This document shows, one piece after another, positions 1 to 7,314 of a stretch of DNA of 64,000 nt. Every line of letters starts with the position of its first letter. The stretch's first letter is position 1. The position numbers and the translations under genes were made by a program. The DNA lies in assembly GCF_009761675.1 (NCBI RefSeq), contig NZ_QUZH01000015.1, positions 62,001 through 126,000 of the forward strand. The letters are read 5' to 3'. The stretch is from Bhargavaea sp. CC-171006 (lineage in GTDB: Bacteria; Bacillota; Bacilli; Bacillales_A; Planococcaceae). The notes under the pieces were generated by a model. The model was not told the DNA's origin. It did no database searches and was given only the letters and a program-made list of their open reading frames with translations.

Positions 1-1449
1 GGTTCCGATGCGGTATGGGTGGTGGCGGGCCGCTGGATCTTCATCGCGGCGATATCGATTTCCATCCTGAATATCGTCCTGTCGTGGTGGCGTACGACTT
101 ACCGGCTGGAGTCGGATTCGGTTCAGATCGACAGCGGCGTCTTTTCCAGGAAGCATCGCAATGTGCCGTTCCGCCGAGTGCAGAACGTCAATCGGCAGGT
201 GCCCGCTGTCCTGCGGCTGTTCGGCCTCACCTCACTCACGCTTGAGACCGGGGCGGACGGTGAGGATGCAAGCGTGAAGTTCCCCGCGGTCACAAAAGCG
301 GAAGCCGCCCGGATCGAAGAGGCGCTCGACGGCTACCGCAGGGAGCGGATGATGGCCGCCCAGACAGTGACCGGGGCGGAAAGCATGGAGGGTGAGGCTT
401 CGGAGATTCAGGAACCGCTCCCGGAAAAGGTCCGTACCATTCACTTCACGCCTGAGCTGAAGGACGTGCTGAAGGCCTCCTTCCTGTCGTTCAGTTTCAT
501 TGCGCTCATTCCCGTGCTCGCGACGGTTTACTCGAACATCGATGACTTTATTGACATTGAAAGCCGCGCTGAAGGGTTCCTGTCGTTCCTGACGGGCTCC
601 GGGGTCGTGCTCGGCATCACAATCGCCCTGTTTGCCGTGGCGGCGATAGCATTCGGCATCATCCGGACCTACCTGAAGTATGGCCGATATGAGATCTCGT
701 CGGATGACGAGCGGATTTACATACGGCGGGGTGTGCTGACTGAGCAGTCGCTCTCCGTCAGGAAAAAGAACGTCCAGGCAGTCCAGATTACGGAAACGCC
801 GTTGAAACGGCTGCTCGGGCTCGCGGAAGCAAAGCTGGTTACGGTCGGCAGCTTTGAGGACAATCTGGAAGACATCAGCTCCCTTTATCCGTTTCTGCAG
901 AAACAGCGTGCGGTGGAGCTGGTCGGCGAGCTGCTGCCGGATATCGAGGTGCTGGACGGAATGGAACGTCTTCCGAAAGCCGGGCTGACTGTCCGGATGC
1001 TCCGTTTCCCGTTCATCGCCGTGATTGCCACGGTTGCGCTATTCTTCTGGCGTCCGGATTTTCCGTTTGTCCCGGACTGGCCGCTTTTGGCAGCGGCCCT
1101 TTTCGCCTTCACTTATCTCCTGAGGTACTTTGACTACCGCAACACCCGCTACGCCATCCGCGGGCCGTTTGTTCAGTTCAGGAAAGGCGGCTTGTGGCGG
1201 GAGACGTTCCTCAGCAGGCGGGAAAAGGTGATCGAGGCAGCGGTTTCCCAATCTTGGCTGCAGAAGCGGTTTGGTGTGGCCACAATCGGCACGACCAATC
1301 GCGCGAAGCCGGTCCATGTCGAAGAGCTGAAGGACTTGCCGGGAGCGGCCGCGGAACAATTTGACCGATGGTACACAGAACGGAAACCGGAACTGATCCG
1401 GGCTGACGGGGAGGCGGAACCATGGAAGACTTTACAGAGCGAGTCGTGA
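1..1449 (+). CDS. PH-domain (YdbT-like) membrane protein, 5' end missing
   Basis: The reading frame is open from base 1, so the real start lies upstream. A GTG at base 19 lies in frame but has no ribosome site. The protein shows paired membrane helices (about residues 8-25, 150-210 and 335-365) separating soluble blocks with the look of bacterial PH (bPH2) domains, for example the segment TTYRLESDSVQIDSGVFSRK followed by FRRVQNVNRQ, and the later YEISSDDERIYIRRGVLTEQ. This repeated layout is that of the YdbT family, membrane proteins of uncertain function usually encoded with a small YdbS-type PH protein just upstream. The end overlaps the next gene by 28 bases, suggesting coupling. The family call is from pattern recognition; no biochemical role can be assigned. 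Confidence 0.8.
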   Translation, partial: GSDAVWVVAGRWIFIAAISISILNIVLSWWRTTYRLESDSVQIDSGVFSRKHRNVPFRRVQNVNRQVPAVLRLFGLTSLTLETGADGEDASVKFPAVTKAEAARIEEALDGYRRERMMAAQTVTGAESMEGEASEIQEPLPEKVRTIHFTPELKDVLKASFLSFSFIALIPVLATVYSNIDDFIDIESRAEGFLSFLTGSGVVLGITIALFAVAAIAFGIIRTYLKYGRYEISSDDERIYIRRGVLTEQSLSVRKKNVQAVQITETPLKRLLGLAEAKLVTVGSFEDNLEDISSLYPFLQKQRAVELVGELLPDIEVLDGMERLPKAGLTVRMLRFPFIAVIATVALFFWRPDFPFVPDWPLLAAALFAFTYLLRYFDYRNTRYAIRGPFVQFRKGGLWRETFLSRREKVIEAAVSQSWLQKRFGVATIGTTNRAKPVHVEELKDLPGAAAEQFDRWYTERKPELIRADGEAEPWKTLQSES

Positions 1450-1748
1450 AATTATTAAAGGAAGTGCCTGCCGGAACGGTCGCCTCCTATGGCCAGATCG
1501 CACGTCTTGCCGGCAACGCGAGGGCCGCACGCCAGGTTACCCGGATTTTGCACTCGATGAGCCGGAAGCATGGCATTCCCTGGCACCGCATCGTGAATGC
1601 AAAGGGAGAGATTGTCATCAGTGACGGGGAGACCGCCTTTGAACAGGAGGAGCGCCTTCGCGACGAAGGCGTGCCTGTGATCGGCGGAAAGCGTGTGGAC
1701 ATGGAACGATACAGATGGGATCCCGGGTTTGACGGGGAGGAATGGTGA
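1422..1748 (+). CDS. Alkyltransferase-like DNA-binding protein (MGMT family without the acceptor cysteine)
   Basis: 108 residues, matching the stand-alone C-terminal domain of O6-alkylguanine-DNA methyltransferases. The helix GTVASYGQIARLAG and the segment GIPWHRIV are diagnostic. At residues 53-56 the motif reads PWHR where true methyltransferases have PCHR, so the alkyl-accepting cysteine is replaced by tryptophan. In alkyltransferase-like (ATL) proteins this change abolishes transfer; the protein binds and flips O6-alkylguanine and hands it to nucleotide excision repair. ATG at 1422 follows GGGGAGG at good spacing and lies inside the end of the PH-domain gene. DNA binding is inferred from the family; the W substitution is seen directly. 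Confidence 0.88.
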   Translation: MEDFTERVVKLLKEVPAGTVASYGQIARLAGNARAARQVTRILHSMSRKHGIPWHRIVNAKGEIVISDGETAFEQEERLRDEGVPVIGGKRVDMERYRWDPGFDGEEW

Positions 1749-1856
1749 ATCACAACCAACAGGTACACGAGTCACCACCTGACACCATCCGAGTTTTCAC
1801 CTCGCACCCGTTGAGTCACCACCCCTTCCCCCCTGAATGACCACCCCTGCTGCCGG
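1747..1856. repeat. Degenerate tandem array, 5 units of exactly 22 bp
   Basis: Between the ATL stop and the acetamidase promoter region, a GAGTCACCACC-like word recurs at 1747, 1769, 1791, 1813 and 1835, each exactly 22 bases apart. The first 11 bases of each unit are conserved (GAATCACAACC, GAGTCACCACC, GAGTTTTCACC, GAGTCACCACC, GAATGACCACC); the other 11 vary freely. No gene reads plausibly through it. Similar arrays with other words lie at 38431, 50309, 53330 and 58154. Confidence 0.75.
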
Positions 1857-1940
1857 CAGAGGCGCATGCGCTTCTGCTGGTTTTTAAACGCCTTAATTGA
1901 TAGACTATTGCCAACACGAGTATATAAGGGGGCATCGGTA

Positions 1941-2846
1941 ATGGCAGAAACATTGGCATGCAATGATGTGATCTATGCGTTCGACAAAGCACACGAACCG
2001 GTCAAACGCGTGGCATCGGGAACGACGATTGAAATCGAAACCTATGACTGCTTTGAAAACCAGGTCCAGTCGGCCGAGACGAAGATCGGCGGCATCGACT
2101 GGGACCGGATCAATCCGGCGACGGGCCCGATCTACGTGGAAGGGGCACAGCCGGGTGACGTGCTGAAGGTGCGGATCGAGAAGCTCGAGATCGGCAACCA
2201 GGGCGTGATGGCGACAGGTCCTGACCTCGGCGTGCTCGGTCACCGCCAGGAAGAGATGGCGTCCAAGATTATCCCGGTCGAAGGCGATTATGCCATCTTT
2301 GACGACAAGCTGAAAATCCCCCTCAACAAGATGATCGGCGTCATCGGAGTCGCTCCAGAAGGCGAGCCCGTGCCGTGCGGGACGCCCGGTGCACACGGCG
2401 GCAACATGGACACGACACTGATCACCGAAGGCGCGACGCTCTACTTCCCAGTGTTCGCGGAAGGCGCGTTGTTTGCGCTCGGGGATTTCCACGCCGCAAT
2501 GGGCGACGGGGAAATCGGCGTCTCCGGCATCGAAGTGCCCGGCAAAGCGACGGTCACGCTTGAAGTCGTGAAAGAAGGCGCCTTGCGCCACCCGCTCCTC
2601 GAGAACGAAGACGGCATCGCGTTTCTCGTCTCGAAGCCGACACTCGATGAGGCGGCAAAAGCGGCCGTTGAAGAGATGGCTGACTTCCTCCTGCCAAGAA
2701 CTCACCTTAATGTCGCAGATCTTGCCATGATGATGAGCGCCGCAGGACACTCGCAGATCAGCCAGATTGTCGATCCACTCATGACAGCGCGCTTTTTCGT
2801 GCCGAAATATGTGCTGGAGGCATATGGCGTCACCCTGTTTGAATAA
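1941..2846 (+). CDS. Acetamidase/formamidase family protein
   Basis: 301 residues from the ATG at 1941, which follows AAGGGGGC at 8 bases; an upstream in-frame start at 1866 has no ribosome site. The sequence GAHGGNMDTTLI is the metal-binding signature of the FmdA/AmdA family, and PGDVLKVRIEKLEI and GDGEIGVSGIEVPGKAT are also typical. Members hydrolyse formamide, acetamide or other short amides to ammonia and the acid, usually as cytosolic oligomers. It is a single-gene unit, with a short GC-rich hairpin just after the stop. The exact substrate cannot be read from sequence. Confidence 0.9.
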   Translation: MAETLACNDVIYAFDKAHEPVKRVASGTTIEIETYDCFENQVQSAETKIGGIDWDRINPATGPIYVEGAQPGDVLKVRIEKLEIGNQGVMATGPDLGVLGHRQEEMASKIIPVEGDYAIFDDKLKIPLNKMIGVIGVAPEGEPVPCGTPGAHGGNMDTTLITEGATLYFPVFAEGALFALGDFHAAMGDGEIGVSGIEVPGKATVTLEVVKEGALRHPLLENEDGIAFLVSKPTLDEAAKAAVEEMADFLLPRTHLNVADLAMMMSAAGHSQISQIVDPLMTARFFVPKYVLEAYGVTLFE

Positions 2847-2855
2847 GATGAGGAC

Positions 2856-2884
2856 AAGCCGGTTTCCGATGGGGAGCCGGCTTT
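2856..2884 (+). terminator. Hairpin after the acetamidase gene
   Basis: AAGCCGG at 2856-2862 pairs with CCGGCTT ending at 2883, with a 15-base loop and only a short T-run. A weak intrinsic terminator is likely. Confidence 0.5.
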
Positions 2885-2909
2885 ATCTCATTAAAAAGGA
2901 GCGGACCGG

Positions 2910-3464
2910 ATGAATGCAGGCTTTTTCCTGCGGCTAAAAGCGTTCCTGTTTGATTACCTGCTGATTCTCGCTTATATGCTGGTCCTGGCTGTCTTCAGCA
3001 TGTTTCTCATTCCATCCATCCAGCAGTTGTTCACGGGATCACCGGCATCGGCTCAGCTTGCTGGATTCCTCATGATCACGCTGCCCGTTTCACTTTACTT
3101 CACCCTGGCCGATTCCCGAATCGGCGGCGGCTCGTTCGGTAAGCGAATCATCGGCATCCGGGTCATGGATCTGGACGGTCGTCCCCTTTCAGTTCTGCAT
3201 TCCGCCGTGAGGACCGCGCTGAAGTTTGTGCCGTGGGAACTGTCCCATTTCCTCGTCTACCGGCTCATGTGGCTCGGGGATGACCCTGTACCGGTAGGAT
3301 ATATGATTTTAGGAGGACTGATCTACGCCCTGATCGGTGCCTATATCGCCGCTCCGTTTTTCACAAAAAGAAAGCAGTCCGTGTATGACCTGGCCATACG
3401 TACGGAGGTTGTCAGGCTGGAAAATGCGGCAGATGAACAAAAACCCGGCAGCCTGACCGCATAA
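2910..3464 (+). CDS. RDD-family membrane protein
   Basis: 184 residues with a strong ribosome site (AAAAAGGAG) before ATG 2910. The first helix (about residues 8-33) is preceded by LRLKAFLFDYLL. The block SRIGGGSFGKRIIGIRVMD has the R..D / GKR..G pattern of RDD domains. A second helix lies at about 40-58 and another near 130-150; the tail FTKRKQSVYDLAIRTEVV is the usual C-terminal RDD feature. RDD proteins are small integral membrane proteins; some have been linked to ion exchange under salt stress, but the role of this one is unknown. The stop codon lies within the terminator stem. Confidence 0.8.
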   Translation: MNAGFFLRLKAFLFDYLLILAYMLVLAVFSMFLIPSIQQLFTGSPASAQLAGFLMITLPVSLYFTLADSRIGGGSFGKRIIGIRVMDLDGRPLSVLHSAVRTALKFVPWELSHFLVYRLMWLGDDPVPVGYMILGGLIYALIGAYIAAPFFTKRKQSVYDLAIRTEVVRLENAADEQKPGSLTA

Positions 3465-3485
3465 GCGGACGGACTGCCGGGTTTT
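3440..3485. terminator. Bidirectional terminator between convergent genes
   Basis: AAAACCCGGCAG at 3440-3451 pairs with CTGCCGGGTTTT at 3474-3485, with a T-run on both strands. It can serve the RDD gene and the facing HAAS-domain gene. Confidence 0.85.
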
Positions 3486-4244
3486 TTATACATGATCAAT
3501 CTTGCGCCTTTCATAAAACACGTGTGCTGCGATGACCAGGGCGACGGCGATAAACGAGATGAAGGCCGATGCGACCATCTTGGCCTCCTCCTGGAGCGGC
3601 ATGGAAAGAATCAGCCACTCAGGCAGAAAGAGCGCAACCGGAATCGTGATGAGGAGCCACGAGCCCATCATCGCCGCAGCCGCTGCAAACGCCGCGGCCG
3701 ACAGCACGATGACCACAAGGTTTCCGGCCTGGCCGGCCGAGTAGAACGGGTCCATGATAAAGGAACTTGCCAGAAGAACTCCGACAAACAGGAGAACGGA
3801 CAGCATCGATAAGCCGCCGCCCGCGAAGAACAGCTTCTTATTGCTCCACTGGCCGGCCGCCATGTTCCGGAACATGATACGGTAAAGCACAATGACGATC
3901 ACCGCGACAACCGGATAACCGATCAGCTGCAGCAGATTAAGGGAAAACATTCCGCGGATGGCGGGACCCATGGCGGCAAAAGCTGCAAACGACAGCAGAA
4001 ACGCAGGCACGTACTTGAGCCAGCCGGCATAATCGTTGTCCATCTCCTGTTCAAGCGACGCTAGATATTCCTTCGGCGAACCGCCGGTGATCCGGTCCAC
4101 GTTTTCCCCCCGGCGCTCAAGCTCCGCCAGATGGTCCTCCAGCTCTCCCGCGACTTCGTCAATCTCCCGTTCATTCTTGCCTGATGCCATCAGATACATC
4201 CGGACGTTCGCAATGAACTCCTCACTTCTCTTTGACAGCTTCAT
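3486..4244 (-). CDS. HAAS-domain membrane protein partnered with PadR regulator
   Basis: 252 residues. The N-terminal 75 residues are helical and acidic (ELEDHLAELERRGENVDRIT, then PKEYLASLEQEMD), matching the HAAS/DUF1700-type signalling domain. They are followed by about six membrane helices from residue 80 on. Such proteins are regularly encoded directly after PadR-s1 regulators and are thought to be membrane partners or targets of the regulator. Here the start codon overlaps the PadR stop (ATGA at 4241-4244), so the pair is translationally coupled. Function is inferred only from this recurrent pairing. Confidence 0.75.
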   Translation of the reverse strand: MKLSKRSEEFIANVRMYLMASGKNEREIDEVAGELEDHLAELERRGENVDRITGGSPKEYLASLEQEMDNDYAGWLKYVPAFLLSFAAFAAMGPAIRGMFSLNLLQLIGYPVVAVIVIVLYRIMFRNMAAGQWSNKKLFFAGGGLSMLSVLLFVGVLLASSFIMDPFYSAGQAGNLVVIVLSAAAFAAAAAMMGSWLLITIPVALFLPEWLILSMPLQEEAKMVASAFISFIAVALVIAAHVFYERRKIDHV

Positions 4245-4570
4245 TTTTTCCCGCTCCCCTTCAGCAGATTTCCGACAGCCCCCGCCATCACGTTCCAGCG
4301 TTGTTTGAATGCCTCAAGTTCTTCTTCCCCGGCCTGTGTCAGCCGGTAATACTTGCGCTTCGGCCCGTTCGGCGACGGCCGCATGACCGTCATGACGAGC
4401 CCTTCCTTCTGCATTCGGAGAAGCACCGGATAAATGCTTCCCTCGCTCACCATCGTCAGCCCGTATTCCCCCAATTTCTCCACCATTTCATATCCATACG
4501 TTTCTCCCCTGCCGATGATGGCAAGAAGGCACCCTTCCAGCACCCCCTTCAGCATCTGGCTTGTCGTCAT
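4241..4570 (-). CDS. PadR-family transcriptional regulator
   Basis: 109 residues of winged-helix type: LKGVLEGCLLAIIGRGETYG, then SEGSIYPVLLRMQKEGLV, then SPNGPKRKYYRLTQAGEEEL are the three classic PadR blocks, ending in a short dimerisation helix. ATG at 4570 is chosen because GGAGGAG lies 6-7 bases upstream; the earlier ATG at 4576 touches that site, and longer starts run into the promoter. It most likely represses its own two-gene operon. The inducer is unknown. Confidence 0.9.
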   Translation of the reverse strand: MTTSQMLKGVLEGCLLAIIGRGETYGYEMVEKLGEYGLTMVSEGSIYPVLLRMQKEGLVMTVMRPSPNGPKRKYYRLTQAGEEELEAFKQRWNVMAGAVGNLLKGSGKK

Positions 4571-4607
4571 GCCCATCTCCTCCAGTAACTTGTTAAACCA
4601 ACTACCT

Positions 4608-4659
4608 CTATCTTGTTTACCATGATAGTGGTCGGGGGCCTCCACGTCAACTATCTTGT
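4608..4659 (-). promoter_or_regulatory. padR promoter with flanking direct repeats (probable PadR operator)
   Basis: On the minus strand, TTGACG (4650-4645) and TATCAT (4627-4622) are separated by 17 bases. A nine-base word, ACAAGATAG, occurs on both sides: once upstream of the -35 (4659-4651) and once around the start site (4616-4608). Paired copies flanking a promoter suggest autoregulation by the PadR protein. The promoter is directly visible; operator function is inferred. Confidence 0.6.
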
Positions 4660-4680
4660 AAAACAAAATACCGGCACAAG

Positions 4681-4709
4681 AAAAACCGCCCGGCAGGTGG
4701 CCGGACGGC
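4681..4709 (-). terminator. Terminator after the M28 peptidase gene
   Basis: On the minus strand, CCGTCCGGC pairs with GCCGGGCGG across a 5-base loop and is followed by a T-run. It lies 13 bases beyond the peptidase stop. Confidence 0.75.
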
Positions 4710-4721
4710 TGGTTCGACTGT

Positions 4722-6068
4722 TCAGTTTTTACGAATGACCGAGTAAAGCGCTGAGCCAACGAGGTCGCCCGCTTCCTTCAGACGCTCTTTGCTGACATAC
4801 TCGATTGTGTCCTGCGGGGTGTGGTAATACGGCTCAAGTGCCGCAGTACCCGGCTCGCGCCGGATAAAGTTCACCGCCGGAATGCCTGCCTCGTGGAAGT
4901 TGACATGGTCCGAAGCGCCGCGCTGGTAAAGGATCAATTCAGATGGTGTGCCGATTCTGTCCTGTGTGGCAAGTGCAGCCTCGGTGACGATGTTCGGCTG
5001 GCCGTCCAGCGTGTTCATGAAGATGGCGGTTGCGTTCTCCCAGGAAGTGCCGACCATGTCCATGTTGAAGTTCGCGATGCTGCGGGACAGTTCATCTTCG
5101 GTCAAAGTCGAAACATAGTGGGCGGAACCGACGAGGCCGATCTCTTCAGCGCCGACAAATGCAAATCGCACTTCCTTGTCAATCGGGTAACTCTTCAGCA
5201 CGCGGGCAATTTCAAGCGCGGTCGACGTCCCGGTCGCATTGTCACTGGCACCCGGCGCCAGCGGCACGCTGTCGAAGTGCGCGGATACATGGACAATGTC
5301 CGGGTTGCTCACGTGCTTCGGCGCACGTGTTGCAATGATGTTCCGGGACGTCTGCCCGGTAATTGCGTCAACCTTCAGGGTGACCGTGCCCCCTGTCGCT
5401 ACGACATCTTCAAGAAGCGCTTCGCCGGACACTTTCTTGATCCCCGCGACCGGAAGCGGCGCGTCCTCCCCGATGCTCATGTTCGGCGGCCCGGACGCTT
5501 CGCTGTTGTCGTAGATGATGACACCGGCTGCACCAGCCGCAGTGGCATTGTCAATCTTATCTCGGAACGCGAATCCGCCTCGGCTGATCAGCGCGATCTT
5601 CCCTTCCGCTTCTTCCGTGAAGTCGGCAGGAGAGCCGAGACCCGCGTCATAGAGCTGTGCGGTCAAGCCTTCCGCAGGCGTTTCCGCGGCTCCCGAAGGG
5701 AAGGATGCTTCCACTTCGTCCCCGTTTGATGTAGATAAGTGTCCTGTCATCGTATCGGGGATGCTGAATTCCTGTACCTCTATTTCGTATCCGTACGATT
5801 CCAGCCGATCTTGGATCAGAGAAGCCGCTTCCCGCTCCTCTGCGGTGCCTGCAACACGGGGCCCGATCGTCTCGCTCAGGTACCGGACGTCAGCGTAGAT
5901 GCGCTCCGCATCAATCCTCGAAATCACCTTTTGATCAAACGCTGCAGGATTGCCAGGCTTCGCAGCCTCAGCGGTGACCTGTCCGCCGAAGTCGGCCGGC
6001 ATCATCACCACACCCGAGAGCAACAGTGACGCCGACAGCGTCAGTGCTGCAAATCTGCTTTTCTTCAT
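4722..6068 (-). CDS. Secreted M28-family zinc aminopeptidase with PA domain
   Basis: About 448 residues. The N-terminus (MKKSRFAALTLSASLLLSGV) is a Sec signal peptide. A protease-associated domain (IALISRGGFAFRDKIDNATA, GAAGVIIYDN) lies at about residues 150-230. The catalytic M28 domain then shows HFDSVPLAPGASDNATGTS (metal-binding His and Asp), VGAEEIGLVGS (catalytic and metal Glu), NFNMDMVG and the C-terminal YYHTPQDTIEYV. The domain order matches Bacillus YwaD-type aminopeptidases, which release amino acids from extracellular peptides. ATG 6068 lies about 10 bases after GGGGG; an in-frame ATG at 6077 is too close to that site. Confidence 0.92.
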   Translation of the reverse strand: MKKSRFAALTLSASLLLSGVVMMPADFGGQVTAEAAKPGNPAAFDQKVISRIDAERIYADVRYLSETIGPRVAGTAEEREAASLIQDRLESYGYEIEVQEFSIPDTMTGHLSTSNGDEVEASFPSGAAETPAEGLTAQLYDAGLGSPADFTEEAEGKIALISRGGFAFRDKIDNATAAGAAGVIIYDNSEASGPPNMSIGEDAPLPVAGIKKVSGEALLEDVVATGGTVTLKVDAITGQTSRNIIATRAPKHVSNPDIVHVSAHFDSVPLAPGASDNATGTSTALEIARVLKSYPIDKEVRFAFVGAEEIGLVGSAHYVSTLTEDELSRSIANFNMDMVGTSWENATAIFMNTLDGQPNIVTEAALATQDRIGTPSELILYQRGASDHVNFHEAGIPAVNFIRREPGTAALEPYYHTPQDTIEYVSKERLKEAGDLVGSALYSVIRKN

Positions 6069-6231
6069 TCCATCCATTCCCCCTTTTCGGTTCTTGTTCC
6101 ATCAGGGGGATTCGTCCCGGCCTTCAAGCTTTCCTTCACCCTAAATGAAAACGGTTACAACCTCACAAGTTTCACTTGCCGTCGAAGGTCTGAAGTCCCG
6201 GCATTTGTCGGCACCAAAGGGACTATTGTTA

Positions 6232-6453
6232 TTATCCCAGCTGTTTCTCATGGCCATACACCGGGCGAACAGACAAAATCCGGTCAATCTTGAACGTGCG
6301 ACGCTCCTGCCTCAAAAAGCAATATGCCGTGACACTGTCCTCACGGAGCCGCAGCAGGCGTACACGCCGTTTTGTTATGCTCCCATCCGACCCTATATAA
6401 ATCATGTCGGCCAGCTGGTGGCGCTTCATACATTTCATCAACAGTCCGTGCAT
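6232..6453 (-). CDS. Small WYL-like domain protein
   Basis: 73 residues from ATG 6453, which follows GGAGGG at 6 bases. The sequence reads as a single short beta-rich domain: QLADMIYIGSDGSITKRRVR, then VTAYCFLRQERRTFKIDRIL. This matches the pattern of the ligand-sensing WYL domain (basic residues, then R.F..drI). It lacks the usual N-terminal HTH, as is common for stand-alone WYL proteins of Bacillales. WYL domains often sense nucleic acids or damage signals in phage-defence and DNA-repair regulators. The LexA-type site at its promoter fits that theme. Function is unproven. Confidence 0.65.
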   Translation of the reverse strand: MHGLLMKCMKRHQLADMIYIGSDGSITKRRVRLLRLREDSVTAYCFLRQERRTFKIDRILSVRPVYGHEKQLG

Positions 6454-6470
6454 CCTGTTCCCTCCAATAA

Positions 6471-6513
6471 GAACGTTTGTTCTCATTATATGCGAACAGT
6501 CCCCGCTGCACAA
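6471..6513 (-). promoter_or_regulatory. Promoter with LexA/DinR-type SOS box before the WYL-like gene
   Basis: On the minus strand, TTGTGC (6513-6508) and TATAAT (6490-6485) are spaced by exactly 17 bases. Just after the -10 lies GAACAAACGTTC (6482-6471), a perfect GAAC-N4-GTTC palindrome, the core of the Bacillus LexA (DinR) box. Its position over the start site would allow repression. The sites are visible; LexA binding is inferred. Confidence 0.6.
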
Positions 6514-6666
6514 CCATATTGTTTGTAGGAATCACAGGTATTTTCCCCCATGTCGAAAATTGACGGTTTCCATGCTTCTAGCCACTTCCATTCCTTATTC
6601 TTTTAGGCTAAACTGAGGCGCGAGCCGCCCACACGGCGGTATTCTAACCCGTAAGGAATGAAAAGC

Positions 6667-7056
6667 ATGTGGAATGACTTTAAAGAATTCGCGTTCAAGG
6701 GGAATGTTCTCGACCTGGCTGTCGCAGTCGTCATCGGCGCCGCCTTCGGCAAGATCGTTTCCTCACTTGTTGAGAATATCATCACCCCGCTCATCGGCAT
6801 CCTGGTCGGAGGCATCGACTTCACAGGACTGAAACTGACCGTGGGAAAAGCGGAGGTAACCTACGGGATTTTCCTGCAGCACATCTTCGACTTCCTGCTC
6901 ATCGCCTTCGCCATCTTCATGGCCCTCCGCCTCCTCACGAAGCTGAAACGTGAGAAGGAAGAAGAAGTGGTGGAAGAACCGGAAGAAGAAATGACCGTGC
7001 AAGAAGAACTGCTCCGCGAAATCCGCGACCTGCTGAAGGAACAGAAGACGAACTGA
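6667..7056 (+). CDS. mscL: Large-conductance mechanosensitive channel MscL
   Basis: 129 residues from ATG 6667 (MWNDFKEFAFKGNVLDLAVA). The family's N-terminal helix and first membrane segment (LAVAVVIGAAFGKIVSSLVE) are intact, followed by a loop, the second membrane helix (LQHIFDFLLIAFAIFMALRL) and a charged C-terminal helix ending in EELLREIRDLLKEQ. Homopentamers open under membrane tension and release solutes on hypo-osmotic shock. An in-frame ATG at 6658 exists, but AAGGA sits too close to it. Length and architecture match the family. Confidence 0.97.
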   Translation: MWNDFKEFAFKGNVLDLAVAVVIGAAFGKIVSSLVENIITPLIGILVGGIDFTGLKLTVGKAEVTYGIFLQHIFDFLLIAFAIFMALRLLTKLKREKEEEVVEEPEEEMTVQEELLREIRDLLKEQKTN

Positions 7057-7067
7057 AGAAAAAAAAG

Positions 7068-7109
7068 AAACCCGCTCCCTTCATGGATTATTTCATGGGG
7101 GCGGGTTTT
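7068..7109. terminator. Bidirectional terminator between mscL and the PapR-like peptide gene
   Basis: AAACCCGCTCCC near 7068 pairs with GGGGGCGGGTTT ending near 7108; an inner CATG pair extends the stem. There are A/T tracts on both sides, so it can stop transcription from either direction. Confidence 0.85.
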
Positions 7110-7127
7110 CATATAAATTTAAGTTTA

Positions 7128-7238
7128 TTATCGTGTAACAAGCTCATAAGGCAGTTCAGTAAGTGGGTTTACGCCGCTTACGAATAGGCCAAACGCACAT
7201 GTACCCATCACAAATGTCATGAAGAGTTTTTTCTTCAT
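7128..7238 (-). CDS. Small exported peptide, probable PapR-like signalling pheromone
   Basis: A 36-residue peptide. A lysine-rich start (MKKKLF) is followed by a hydrophobic stretch (FVMGTCAFGLFVSGV) and a short polar tail NPLTELPYELVTR. This is the layout of secreted RRNPP pheromone precursors. In Bacillus cereus PapR the active C-terminal peptide carries the LPFEF motif; the LPYEL here is strikingly similar, though three residues (VTR) follow it. A PlcR-box match overlaps its promoter, and a PlcR-type regulator lies 3.4 kb away. An in-frame ATG at 7250 is possible. Too short for usual gene callers. Export and signalling are inferred. Confidence 0.65.
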   Translation of the reverse strand: MKKKLFMTFVMGTCAFGLFVSGVNPLTELPYELVTR

Positions 7239-7270
7239 TTTTCCATCCATCCTTCCGTGTGATTTAATCC

Positions 7271-7314
7271 AGTATAGCATGAAAGATTCATTGTAAATAT
7301 GCAATTATGCATAT
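7271..7314 (-). promoter_or_regulatory. PlcR-box-like palindrome and extended -10 promoter of the peptide gene
   Basis: ATATGCAATTATGCATAT at 7297-7314 contains a complete match to the PlcR-box consensus TATGNAN4TNCATA. Downstream on the minus strand lies an extended -10 (TGCTATACT, 7279-7271) with no good -35; the box occupies the -35 region, as expected for an activator-dependent promoter. The box overlaps the 3' end of the preceding LanB-C gene. Confidence 0.65.

Noticed and set aside
4821-5729. Long open frame antisense to the M28 peptidase
   Set aside because: Shadow of the peptidase coding frame; composition is arginine/valine rich without any fold-like pattern.
6145-6528. Plus-strand frame opposite the WYL-like gene
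   Set aside because: No ribosome site or fold-like pattern; the minus-strand gene has promoter, ribosome site and recognisable motifs.
7128-7238. The 36-residue peptide as the substrate of the adjacent LanB pair
   Set aside because: It has a secretion-type hydrophobic N-terminus and few Ser/Thr/Cys in its tail; a PapR-like signal explains it better.
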